From assembly GCA_000499405.2 (NCBI GenBank), contig HG738138.1, forward strand, positions 18,391,753 through 18,455,752: a stretch of 64,000 nt of DNA, read 5' to 3'. Below, piece after piece: positions 53,410 through 64,000 of the stretch. Position numbers and translations under genes: made by a program. The stretch comes from Onchocerca volvulus (lineage: Eukaryota > Nematoda > Chromadorea > Rhabditida > Onchocercidae). Within the stretch, counting starts at the first letter, position 1. The number at the start of each line of letters is the position of its first letter. The notes under the pieces were generated by a model. It was not told the origin of the DNA and ran no database searches. It was given only the letters and a program-made list of their open reading frames with translations.

Positions 53410-55734
53410 CAATTATGTTATTACGGATGAAACATAGTAACAATGAAGCTGACGAAGGATTCATGCCTTTTTGCTCATAGGCTTGACCACATTTACAAGA
53501 ATTCAATTTCGATATTATTGACAGTTTGTCTTCAAGGTTTTTGTCACAGTTACTGATTCGCTTTTAAAGAAACATCAAAAAGAAAAAAAAAATTGTATTC
53601 ATCAACAAGAAAGCTGCATGACTATAAAATATCAGTAGGGAGGTAGCATCTTTCATCCTGTTTTATTTAATAACAGGCAGGTGTTTTCTTTTTTTTTTTT
53701 CAATTGCTCCATAAACTGATTTGATTTATGAAGATCGTGAAAAATCGAGATAATCTGAATAATTCTTTTTTACTTTATAGCACTCCATTAAAGTTTGCCT
53801 AGAAAAAGAACTTAACGGACAATGGAAGGGGGTTTTCTTCTTGCCAGTAATGATTGGTGCTTATATAAGAGGATGACATTCTTTTTTTACATCAAATTAG
53901 AAAATGAGGAAATATAAGTGATTCTGTTCCATGGATAGATCATTTCGATGATATCTGGTTCATTTTATTGAGTTTGAATATTGACATCTAACATACGTAT
54001 GACGACGTGTAGGGCTAATGATAAGCATAGTATAATGAGAGAAATAAGGAGAGAGAATACCATTATTCGATAAAAGTGTAGTATGATGATGATGCTTCAC
54101 ATTTCAAGATACCATAGTGTTTGTCGATTTTAAGATGAATTGGAAAGCTTATCGCTTTTGACCTTTTGATCCTATTGCTGTATAGCACCTGAACTCCTTC
54201 ATCTTTTATTGCGAAAACGATTTCTTTTAGCTATTTCTTTGAATTGCAAATAATGAGAAGTAGAATATTTAATGGAAATATTGTAATTACGTAAAATACG
54301 TCTAAATCTAAACAATTAAACATACTTTTTTTTTCAAGAAGTTCGAAGTCAAGCATGGCACATTAACATCGGCATTTAATTGATATTGCATGGGACTCCT
54401 TTTTCTAGTTTAAAAAATAAGCATTTGAAATTTGCGATAAAATACGCATCGATAAAAACTATTAAATGGACATCTTTTTTTTATTTATTTCTGCTCTCAG
54501 TATATAATGCATTTGTCTAGAAACTTCTCTGTTAAATTGCAAGCAAGTTACCAATGATAAAAAAGAAAATGCGAAGAAAATTTTTCCTTTGAATTTACGA
54601 TTCAAAGAAAATATGTCATTCTTGAAGATGAGAACGAAGAGATGTTAAGAAAGTTGAGGGTAAATATTGTGAGCGGTAGAGCCGATCGATTGATCTGATT
54701 TTATAAGACTTAAAACGTTCCTAATTTATAATTTCTATGAATGAATGAGTGAACCATTAAGTTGGGTGAAAAATTTATTCCGAATTTTATCAAATTTTTT
54801 TGAGAAATAAAGAAGTTAAGAAAAGTCCAACATCAGCGTAAGCAATTGATCTTTACAATGGATTGGTACTAACATTAACATATGAAAAATCCAATAAGAT
54901 TTAAAGCAGTTCGAGAAACTTATTCGAGTTTAAAGTTTTGAAATCCGAGAACATTCGTAAGGCTGTTTTACCGCAATGTTTCTCCTGTTTTATTACAGTG
55001 TGCTTGAGAGATAGAATCCGAAAGTTTTTCCATTTTTATAGTTTTATTCAGTTTTTCAATCATATGATCTTGTATTTAATACTCGATCATCACTGAGCAG
55101 AAATGCTAAGATATGATAATGTAGTTGCTAATGTGTTAACAATGATAGATTAGTCAATTTGCTAGCAATAAATCGAAACATTGGATATTTCTGCTGCTGG
55201 AAACATTGAATGTCTGAGCTTATGATACTCAATATAATGTTTTAATAGTGTGCAATGTTACAATTCTTTTGATTGTAAGTAATGATGAAAGAGTGTTATT
55301 AGTTGGCTGTTACTTTAACATCACGTCTTTCATTACTTCTTTTTTCTCAAGTTAAATGAGAGAATTCGTTAAAGAACTACCATTCGTTAACGTAACAGGT
55401 GAAGGAATCGTTCCTGTAGGAGAAAGACATTAAAACTGTCATAAGGTTAAAAAATTGTTGGGAAGGAACTTACCATCAACTTGTCCGATTGATTTTCCGG
55501 TTAAACAGTGATTCACTTCCATCATGTCTTTCATACTGTTATTTTACTTTCCGTAAATGGCAATTTTGTCGATCCGGGTTGATATGAACTTAGTAATCGA
55601 TGCAAATGTTGTGGCAGTCAGTCATGAAAGACTCGTAGACAACAATACCTCTGAGTACATGCGTGCTATTTTTTGAGGCAATTTTAAAATTGCTGAATGT
55701 ATACCGTAAACCACTTGTAAATTCACACATACAC

Positions 55735-55744
55735 ATACATGCAT

Positions 55745-55822
<78 letters not shown>
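55735..55822. repeat. Compound (ATAC)n-(AC)n microsatellite
   Basis: An (ATAC)n block to about 55760 passes directly into an uninterrupted (AC)n of about 62 bases. The minus-strand frames reading Cys-Val runs here come from the repeat and are not genes. Confidence 0.95.
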
Positions 55823-55825
<3 letters not shown>

Positions 55826-57780
55826 AATTTTGTTTACGAATATTTTTCATTACATATTTAAAGTTAAAAATTGATTCAGGCTTTCCTCATGTGGAATATA
55901 ATATTTTAATCTAAGGGGCCATATTCTTCAAGAATTATTTAAATCAGACTATATTCTCGTAATAATCGACAAACGCATTAAATTCACGACAAACGCACAA
56001 AATGTATATTACATTGTTTCAGAGAAGCTTCATTTATTACTAGAAATTAGCAGTGCTCAATAACAAATGAAATTAGGCCTTCATTTAAAAATAGGTGTTA
56101 ATCATTTTTAATTTTGCACAAGTTGTTTAGCAGAGTATTTGGGTTGATTATTGCGTATATTGAACTACACTTGATTAAAAATAGTATCTTCTCTTTCTCG
56201 TTTTGAAACATAAATGAGGAAACGAAAAGAAACTTGACGAAATGCTTGGATATGATCATTCCCTAATTCCCTTTGTCAACTTTCAATTTTAAAGTATCCA
56301 TGTTCTAAATTTTGTGAAAAGTTCCTGACTCGATTTAACTTGATATTTTAATTTGATTTAAATTTTCTTATTCCAATTTCTTTGAGAACGATGGAAGTCA
56401 CCTGCTGAAGACACGAACGTTGATGCTTTAGATACACTTCATCTTTTGTTTTTCATGAGAGTGATAATATTTCTCGCTTATCAGCAAAGGATCGAAGCAC
56501 CAACCTGCCAATATCTTCCACTCAATTCAAGAAGTTTGATTTGAATCAGGTAGAAATTCGCAAATTATTGTCTAGAGCAAACTTCATTTGATGTTTCCGT
56601 TCATTTTTTTTAAATTTAAATTCCAAGATTATTGAGTTATTAAATATGCTCAGTGCTAAATATTTTTCTGCGAGAGAGATCAGTACAATAAAAACTGAAA
56701 ATTTATGCTTAAAAAACAATAGATAGTATTCTAGTACTGACTTCCTGTCATTTTCGGGAGTAACTAACTGCCGCACCGCAAACAGATGGTAGATTGATGA
56801 TAACCAGAAAAGAAATCAAAGTACACTGATGATGTAAAGGGACTGTTTCAGTAGAAAGGGAAGAATAAGGAACTTATCGTATATTTATTGAAAGTGATTG
56901 ATTATGAAATATCCGGCGGTTTCTAGAAAGTATTTTGTTTGCAAAAATTTATCACATGCCCAACTCCTCACCATTTTTTTGTTATTCATTTCTCTTCTCT
57001 CCTTCTTATCTGTCATTTCCGTAGATATTGCAATTATCATCCGGCATAATATGTTCTTTATTTGCTTTATTCTCATGAATTTAAAGATTTTTTTCCGCTT
57101 TGGTATGAAATGGGAAACTGTTACTGTATCGTGAGTAGTACCATAAAACCGAAAAATATGGTACCACAAATTCTCTTCATGTCTTATCAAATATATTTAT
57201 TGTACTATATTTTTCCTAGCATTCATGAGTCGATTTTTCTTTTTCAAGCATGATGTAAAAGATAATTACGTTTTGGTGTTAAAAAAATGTACGAACACAG
57301 GTACTGAAAATTGATATGAGACGTAAGTCTCAATCTACAGCATTTTCCACTAATCAATATCACTGATAATATATGTCACATGTCTCATTTAATGATGGAT
57401 AATCGATGAGAGGACATCTTCTCATGCGAATTGGTCGTTACATGTTTGTATAAGTTATGCAGCTGAAAATTTAAGTAGAAAAAGGAAGATTTTAAACAAT
57501 CTGATTCTGCAAGAAAAATAACAGAGAAGGGATATTTCTTATAAATATGTTTATAATATTGGACAGATGTGATGTTGCCAAGCACAGGAAGGAAGACGAA
57601 TTTTGAACTCCGCAGATAAGATCCTTATGTGACGGCTTGCCTTTGCTGTTCTAATCATTATAGCATATGTATCACATCATCGTTTGTACAAATTCGTTAT
57701 CATCCTTTGCTTTTCTCAATTACTTTTCTCAGTTTGATGTTCTTTCTTTACTTTCTAGCTTTCTATTTTTAATCACCACT

Positions 57781-57820
57781 ATCATCACCATCACCAGCGG
57801 TGATGATCGATGATGATGAC
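57781..57820. repeat. ATC/GAT trinucleotide hairpin
   Basis: A run of atcatcacc units meets ggtgatgat units around the three bases agc, so a trinucleotide repeat is arranged as an inverted pair. It probably arose from repeat slippage and strand switching. Confidence 0.65.
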
Positions 57821-58735
57821 TAGTTTGTTTTCCGTTTTTATATTCTTTATGATTTACAATTTACTGTGGCTATTTTTTCTTGAAGGAAAAAATTTCAATT
57901 TCACAAAAACGATATATCTCTTCACCGATAGCGAATGACTAGATGTTACGTGGTCCTCATGTGTCATTTAAGCTTTGTTTCATGCTTGAACATACTGTGG
58001 TATTTGTTCTCTATATTCAAACATTTATTAGATAGGGAGAGATCAATCTTATAATTGAAAATAATGTAATATGAAAGAATCTATATAATATCTTGAACCT
58101 ATACGGGAATTATAAGTCATTTCAAGGAATTCTCTGCATTTTCTCGAACATAATGTATGTAAAGTGATTGAGTGACATATTTCATTAATGATCGTTTAAT
58201 TAAGTAGTGCGAAATTTGCGGACTTTGATGTTTTCTATTCTAAGGCAGAGCGAGAAATAGTTGATTAAAATTTATAATAATTGATTGAAGTTTGGAAGAA
58301 AGCAATTTATTATTTACAGCGACAGCTTGAAAGAAGAATTAGTTTTTCCAATCTCAAGAGTTTTAAATATTGACATCGGCAGAAGCATTTGTTCGAAGAA
58401 GAAATTTTTGACCAGTAATTTGGGTTCGTAAACAAATTATTTTTATTAAATGAATGAAATTTTTGTCGGCAGTGCAATAGATAAAGATTACTGATTACTG
58501 CTACTGATACGATCTGCAATTTTCATAACTTTCCTAGTGCGGAATGATTTGATAATGTTATCGTAATTACATTTAAGACAAAGTCAATGTATGATTTGTT
58601 ATCAGCACGCGGTCTTATTGTTATAGTTGAAAGAGGTTTATCTACATAAAGATAGAGAGATAGATGTTCTGATATCAAAAAATCTGAAATCAATTGATCC
58701 TGCTGATGTGTTGATGTGTTTCTACAGTCAGTTTC

Positions 58736-58756
58736 TTTTTTTTTTTTTTTTTTTTT
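58736..58756 (+). repeat. T homopolymer, 21 nt
   Basis: Uninterrupted T run between gtttc and caacatg; the Phe/Lys-run frames across it are artefacts. Confidence 0.9.
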
Positions 58757-61639
58757 CAACATGAATGTAATTTTTTTTCAACTTCAAAAAATTGCCGAAT
58801 CCACTTTGCAGAACTATAAAATTTGGCCTTCGGGACTGAATAATGAGATGAGAGGAAGGAGGGCTATTGACCGGGAAAAGTTACAAAATAATTTTGCAGA
58901 TTGAGCATAGAAAAATGCTGCAAATAAATTTATAAAGGAGTTGATTGAATGTTCATAATTCAAATTTTAAGATTTTTTCATTTTTTCGAAAATTAATTTT
59001 TTATTTAATGGTAGAAAGATTATCAGTATTTGTATGAGTTTGTCCTTGTACACTATAGACCTTCCGGAAAAATGATTTGATGGTGATTTTTCTGTCGCAG
59101 GAGATGCAATGTCAATTGTGATTGTGATAATAGTGCTGGTGTAAGAAAGCTAATGATATGTTTCGATTCGGTTTCTTTTGTCAGTTTTAACTTTAGAATT
59201 GCTTTGGATTTTTTTCTAGGAACACAACATTTCTTTGTTGTTTTGTAATGTGAAATTTCGGGTTACATTGAATTGTTTGCTAGATGTATCGAGATGAAAC
59301 TATCAGTTACGCTAGGCTTTTTTGTATAAACTTTATATAAGTTTGTTGGCCCACTTATAATTCCTGTTCTTACTTCCTCAATTTCTTTTTTCCTATTTTT
59401 ATTTCAAGAATATTTGGAAAATACTATACTTGTCTAAACAAACTGATAATCATTTTTTATTTCTCATTCAGAGAACTGCTGAATCAATCAGTTAACGGCG
59501 CAGTGTTAGCATCTTGGCTTCTCCAAAGTTTATTTAATAGTTGCAAAAGATATTTTTCCTCATATGAGTGCGATGTATTAGATATTGCATTTAATTTAAA
59601 ATTTTGGTTGTTTCTTTATGTTTACATTATTGCGAGGAGGGAGTAATGAAGAGTTGTTGGATAAAGAAATATTCACGATATTGTAATGACATCTCTTGCC
59701 TTCTTTTTTTCGTAGTTTCGGGTTAATGAGTGATTGATGGAATGGGATTTGAGTTGTTTCAAACGTTTTTATTTGATTCAATTATTAAAATTCTCACTAG
59801 TTAGCACATCTTAGTACGATCAGTGCAAGAATACAACTGTTCTTGATTATAACGAAAGCATCTTTTCTTAATTGCATTGTTTGGTTACAAGGTTCGTTCT
59901 CCAGAGACTATAATGTGAAATGCAGAAAATGAAGAATATTCTTGCGAAGCTTTAATTCTGCAGTAAAGGAAATTTTTTTATAATTTCAAAAAGAGTTTTT
60001 TATAATATCCGTGGCATATAGCTAGTACGATTTTCCTTCTCTTTGTCAAGTTCTTTTTTCAAAAGAAAAACGTTTCAGCCAATTTTTCGGTTAATGCTGT
60101 GTTTGCATTAAAAATTTTGGAAAATGATGTGAATCATCAGGAACTATTATTGATCTTTTTGCAAAAACCTATTCATAGTGAAAACTTATCACATTCTTTT
60201 TCGCTTTTCCCATCATTATCTTTTCTTATTACTATCGAACTGGAATTATTAATAACAACTTTTTAGGCCAAATCATCATCTGATCAACCTAATTTTGCTT
60301 TTTATTACTGAATATATCCAAGTCGTATTTTTTTATTATTTAAAAAGTTTTTGATCCTTTTACTATTACACCATATAGTACGTTTGAGTTAAAAAAGATT
60401 GAGAAGCACCAAAAGAAAACTGATAAGCTGAAGGAATTTCCCTAAAGTTTTCTCTAATCTTTCAATCTCCATAAAGTGGCTTTTCTATTAGCTTGAATTA
60501 TTTTCCAATTTTACGGATTAGAACTTAACTGTATCGCGGTATATTTAGGTAAAAATAAAGGACTTTTGATACAGGACAGTACAGATCGATGAAGTGAAAT
60601 GTACAAAATATAGGTACAAGGATAAGCAGAGGAGGAGAAGAGAATTAGAGAAAGAAAAAAGTTTGAATATTTATCAGTAATAAGCAATGAGTTACTTTAT
60701 AAAAAGTGAAAAAGTGAATGATTGCATTAAATTAAATTTACCTTAAATATATCTGGATTAATTCGACTGGATAATGAAATTCTATTCTATTGGAGGATTT
60801 TCGATGAATCTCTGAAGTTACTCAAGTGTTTACATGTGTTAAATGTTTTGAAGTGATATAGGTATACATCAGATTGGATGGTTAAATTGTCACTTCTCGG
60901 TCTTCTGAAACATTCACTTCGTTTATTTAACTTTTTTTTAAGAAAAGTTTTTCTTAGACTGTTTATTAAATATGCGCTCATTTGACCGGATAGCACGGTT
61001 TGAGTTATGCAGGAATTGTCGTCGTTCAGTTACGCCGTTATTTAGAGAAAGTTGCTTTACAGTATTCCCTTATGAAATAAAAATGTTCACAATTGAAGAA
61101 GATAAGGACAAGAAAGCGAATGCATTCATTAACTGCAGAAAAATTTGTTGAGCTCATTTTGAAAATGAAAAGCTTCTTTGAGATTGAGGAAATGAATATT
61201 GAATGGTCGGCGGAAGGGAAGGAAGCATTACCTCACAATTATAAAGGCCTTTTCTCTTTTTGTGCTCTTCTGCCATCCAAAATATCATTGGATAGGCATT
61301 TCTTTTGCTTTTCAATCGGTCTTTAATCACATTGACTCTACTTTCACTCAAGAGCTTTTAACGATGAAATGTTTAAGTGGAGAAGATTGATTGTATATCA
61401 ATCAAACTATTAGCTTCACATGTTAGTAATCCGCCGTGCTGACAGTTAGCATCCTGATTATTTTGATTTCATTAAGAAATTTTGTTTTAATGATTTGTAG
61501 AATTTCTGAGTTTAAAAAATTTTTTCTAAAGTCGTTCAACCAATTTGGTCATTGATGCAATATGTAAATATTTCACTCTTAATCATGTTGGATGATGAGG
61601 AGGACAAGCATGGTGATGATAATGAAGTTAGCAATGAAA

Positions 61640-61672
61640 ATGGTAATGATGATGATGATGATAATAATAAGT
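61640..61672 (+). repeat. GAT/AAT trinucleotide tract
   Basis: Six GAT units followed by three AAT-type units. It gives an Asp/Asn run to the 116-codon frame that crosses it. Confidence 0.9.
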
Positions 61673-63257
61673 GGTGCACAAGGGAAGGATGGGTACATCA
61701 AAAATGCAAGGGGGATGAAGTTAACTGGCATCTTCGTTCGGTTTTGTCCCCAAACTGGCTTTCCTTTTCTCTGTTTCGCTATTTTTCTTTAAAATTTTGT
61801 ACACTTTGCAGTTATGATTATGATATTGCCTCTGTACTTTCAAAAGCTATGAACACATATTTTTCACATGGTTTTTTTCCTAAAAGATTTCATTATTTTT
61901 AGTCGAAAATATTCCCGCATTTTATTCAGATAGCGACTCACTAGAACATATTGGGCACTCTATTAAACCAGAAGAATGATAATGGATTGAATGGGGCAAA
62001 TTAATTTCAACACTCTAAATCACCTGTGTTTGGAGGGTCTTCTCATTAATACATTTTTTATCATCACTGCGATAGCATTTCAACACTTTTAGTGTGATAT
62101 CGAAAATCGTCAAAATTACAGATAACAGTGCACTGTGGAAATATTCTGATGCAGAAAGTACTTTTAATTAATTAATGGAAAGATAAGTTGACATAAGAAT
62201 ACAATAATTTTAAATTGAAATCATGAATGTTTCAATCATAATATATTATACTTGTTAGTGGTTCTAGAAGTACAGCTCTATTTTTCTTATATTTTCATTT
62301 TTCTATGAAATAAAAAACTGTGATGACAAAACAGCTGTAGAATTTCACTGGGCGACAATGCACAATTGGCCAATTTTTTTTCTCTTTGGACGTTTTGATC
62401 TTTCTAAGACTGTCGCGACTTGGTATTCTTATTGATGTTGCTGCTATGACAGTAGTATTTTCGAAATTTCTTTATTAAAAATGTGATATTTTCAACTTTT
62501 TGTAATTTTTATAGAACAGTTTGCTGTACTTTAAAAAGTTTTCGTTTTATTAAATGGCAAAAGATAATATTAGGGCCAAGAAATTTCTATTTTAAGTCAG
62601 AGTCTTTATCTGTTAATTATTTAGGATTTTAATCAAAAATTCTTTTTAGGGAACTTTGAATAATGGTAAAACCTAATCAAATGTATATACCAGGAATTAA
62701 TTTGTAATCTCTTCGTCAACTGAACCTGCTACAATTCTTTACTCGCCTAGTAATAATCCTTCTGAAAAATTTATACATAACTATGAAGTAAGATTGAGAA
62801 ATGAAATTGTAAAAAGAAAAATAAATAAAAAACTAAAAATAATTATTGTTAAGATAAGATAGCTGTTGTTCAGACTTTCTTTTAATAGTGCTTAGTATGT
62901 CTAATATGACCGTTCCAGTTGTACGTTAAGATAGAATTCGAGTGATGACATTCCGATAGCACTGTAATTTAATCCGTTCATGAATTTTAGAGTATTTCAA
63001 AAAGCAAAACGTGGCTACCATCTGATAAATGACCAAATGAAAAAAGGCCAATTTCTTTCGATATTTTAAATTACTAGATAGACAGGGATTCTTATTAATT
63101 GGTAAGACTCTTTTAACAGCAATATTTTATGTAGTACTGGTATCAAATATCAAAAGTAAAGGAAATCGAGATAAAAAAAAAAGAAAAAACGTTTCTTTGT
63201 TGTTTGTAAATTCAAAAATTTTGAAAAGCATTCTAAAATACTATTTGGTCGTATTTA

Positions 63258-63420
63258 TCTACATAAATAAAAATGTAAATGTTCATTGTTACCTTTTACA
63301 CAACGTTGTAAGTTCTTCACCGATTGCTTTGAAATTTTGACACAACGTTGCATTTCGAATAAGCGCATGTTTTTATATAGATATACCTACTTTTTTTTCA
63401 CCTCTTCTTAAAGATAAACA
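63258..63420 (+). repeat. Helitron 5' terminal region
   Basis: This non-coding segment carries the TC terminus and the block most like other animal Helitron 5' ends. acacaacgttg occurs twice, at 63298-63308 and 63340-63350, 42 bp apart; it contains the self-complementary core caacgttg. Between the copies lies the accgattgctttgaaat core, which reappears inverted at the right window edge. No coding potential is evident here. In this transposon class the 5' end is the site of strand nicking by the Rep domain. Confidence 0.6.
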
Positions 63421-63988
63421 TGTTTCCGTCCAAAATGCGCTGATTGACAGTTAGATAAAGTGAGATCAACCAATCATAAAACGACATGTTGAAGATCAGG
63501 AAAGAAGAAAGAGCTCCGAAAGGATTTAAAAGGTTCGGATTTTGGAGCGGAATCAGTTCAAGTTCGACAGTAATCCGAGTTCAACAGACAGTTCAGTTCG
63601 AAATTTCTACATCGACACAACGACAGTTTTAGGACGGCACAGATCAACGCAGCAATAGCGAATCGACAGTCAAGGAATTCTAATCTTCTCTACAAGTGAC
63701 GAAGGAAAGAATAATCCAGTGATCAGTTTGCTTGGAAATTCTCAAATACCTTCGAGGACAGTCCATTTTTTTGAGGACAATTCGGGTAGAACCTGCTTTA
63801 GTTATCCAAATAATGCTTCACAGAAGACCAAACTTAAGTCGTCGTACTCACGCAGCGGAAGTAATGCAACTAGTAATTGCAAATCAAATGGAGAAAGAAC
63901 GAGCATCAACCGAACGATCAATGAGAAATAGCAGATCAGCTTCAAACACGACTCATTTGTGTCAAGATTTCAAAGCAATCGGTAAAGA
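63314..63988. repeat. 32-nt inverted pair inside the Helitron-like element
   Basis: 63314-63345 and 63957-63988 are reverse complements at 30 of 32 positions by direct comparison; similarity stops abruptly on both sides. The left copy belongs to the element's 5' terminal block, the right copy lies in the replicase-like frame. The interval between them is about 610 bp. Possible explanations are a nested opposite-strand copy starting near the window edge, a fold-back derivative, or capture of a terminal fragment. Confidence 0.8.
63510..63812 (+). promoter_or_regulatory. G+C-richer leader upstream of the replicase-like ORF
   Basis: Composition shifts from AT-rich flank to a more balanced sequence with recurrent 'agttcgacag / gagttcaacag / agttcgaaat' variants around 63560-63605. 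This spacing between the 5' terminus and the ORF fits a promoter and 5' leader of a mobile element, but no specific promoter motif could be identified. The assignment is positional only. Confidence 0.25.
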
Positions 63989-64000
63989 TTTTCGGAAATT
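63813..64000 (+). CDS. Partial ORF, probable N-terminus of a Helitron replicase/helicase
   Basis: An ATG at 63813 opens a frame that stays open to the window end (62 codons, 3' truncated). It begins MLHRRPNLSRRTHAAEV, close to the Arg-rich start (RRPNLxRRTRxA type) I associate with Helitron replicase proteins, and continues with a basic, Ser/Arg/Asn-rich stretch (residues 25-47) similar to the low-complexity N-terminal tail of that family. The zinc-finger-like, HUH Rep nuclease and PIF1-type helicase domains expected in a complete protein would lie beyond the window. The ATG was chosen because it opens the frame whose start matches the family; an overlapping frame ending at 63931 has no such resemblance. 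Oddity: codons near residues 49-59 are built from sequence matching the element's own 5' end in inverted orientation, so the frame may be disrupted or chimeric. Role inferred: rolling-circle transposition in the nucleus. Confidence 0.5.
   Translation, partial: MLHRRPNLSRRTHAAEVMQLVIANQMEKERASTERSMRNSRSASNTTHLCQDFKAIGKDFRK

Larger units (their letters stand above)
44771..55734. other. AT-rich DNA without recognisable genes
   Basis: Holds microsatellites, trinucleotide stretches, the Z-DNA-like tract and the 51.1-kb direct repeat. A G-rich spot (gggggagggg) lies at about 51482. No supported exon. Confidence 0.5.
55823..63257. other. AT-rich DNA left of the Helitron-like element
   Basis: Frames at 56885-57190, 61120-61326 and 61552-61902 were examined; none has splice support or a recognised domain. 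Short T/A runs are the main visible structure. Confidence 0.5.
63258..64000 (+). mobile_element. Left part of a probable Helitron (rolling-circle) transposon, cut by the window edge
   Basis: The proposed element begins with TC at 63258-63259, directly after an A at 63257, as expected for Helitrons, which insert between A and T, start with TC and make no target-site duplication. The first bases (TCTACATAAATAAAAATG) resemble the AT-rich 5' ends of animal Helitrons. They are followed by a conserved-looking block (63310-63400) with an 'accgattgctttgaaat' core and two copies of acacaacgttg. Base composition then changes: 63510-63720 is clearly richer in G+C than the flanking DNA and looks like a leader or promoter region. 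An open frame with a replicase-like N-terminus follows at 63813. The 3' end (hairpin plus CTRR) lies outside the window, so autonomy and length are unknown. The terminal signature is read directly from the sequence; the family assignment rests on remembered consensus features, not a search. Confidence 0.68.

Noticed and set aside
55590..55914. Frames with long Cys-Val or Thr-His runs
   Set aside because: They are translations of the (AC)n microsatellite on both strands.
61120..61326. Short ATG frame beginning MHSLTAEKFVELIL
   Set aside because: Moderately protein-like, but under 70 codons, no splice support, no family, and expected by chance.
61552..61902. 116-codon frame with an Asp/Asn run
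   Set aside because: The acidic run comes from the GAT/AAT repeat, and no splice signals or known domain accompany it.

Overview
This is 64 kb of very AT-rich eukaryotic DNA (about 30% G+C by eye) with almost no recognisable protein-coding content. It has no operons, no ribosome-binding sites, and no open frame above 134 codons. Simple-sequence repeats are abundant: long T runs, (AT)n, (CA)n, pyrimidine tracts, and drifting GAT/ATT trinucleotide stretches. Pyrimidine-AG sequences resembling splice acceptors occur throughout. Together these suggest intergenic or intronic DNA of an animal. A nematode (filarial-like base composition and microsatellites) is my best guess, but nothing diagnostic such as a spliced leader, 5S rRNA or conserved gene was found.

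Layout. 1-8.6 kb: unannotated AT-rich DNA with one diverged duplication (4588-4735 / 5105-5244). 8.6-9.8 kb: the two longest ORFs, one flanked by credible splice signals; both could be chance. 9.8-15.4 kb: no gene, one exon-like G+C-richer patch near 13.3 kb. 15.4-16.0 kb: a cluster of a 79-bp near-palindrome, a 34-bp perfect palindrome and a pentanucleotide tract. 16-34.8 kb: microsatellites, a 73-nt pure pyrimidine tract, a second diverged duplication (about 23.1 / 23.5 kb), a 61-bp (AT)n and an exon-like patch at 32.9-33.1 kb. 34.87-35.09 kb: the most protein-like minus-strand frame, unrecognised. 35-63.2 kb: more simple repeats, a duplicated (AT)n-containing unit (44.7 kb), a Z-DNA-like tract (46.5 kb) and a 46-bp-spaced direct repeat (51.1 kb).

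The clearest biological object is at the right edge. From about 63258 the sequence has the hallmarks of the 5' end of a Helitron rolling-circle transposon: TC start preceded by A, then the AT-rich leader and a degenerate block ending in a short palindromic motif. After a G+C-richer leader, an open frame starting at 63813 reads like the basic N-terminus of a Helitron replicase/helicase and runs off the window. A 32-nt stretch of the 5' end recurs inverted at 63957-63988 inside that frame. Only the left part of the element is visible, so its integrity cannot be judged. No previously undescribed system can be claimed from this window.
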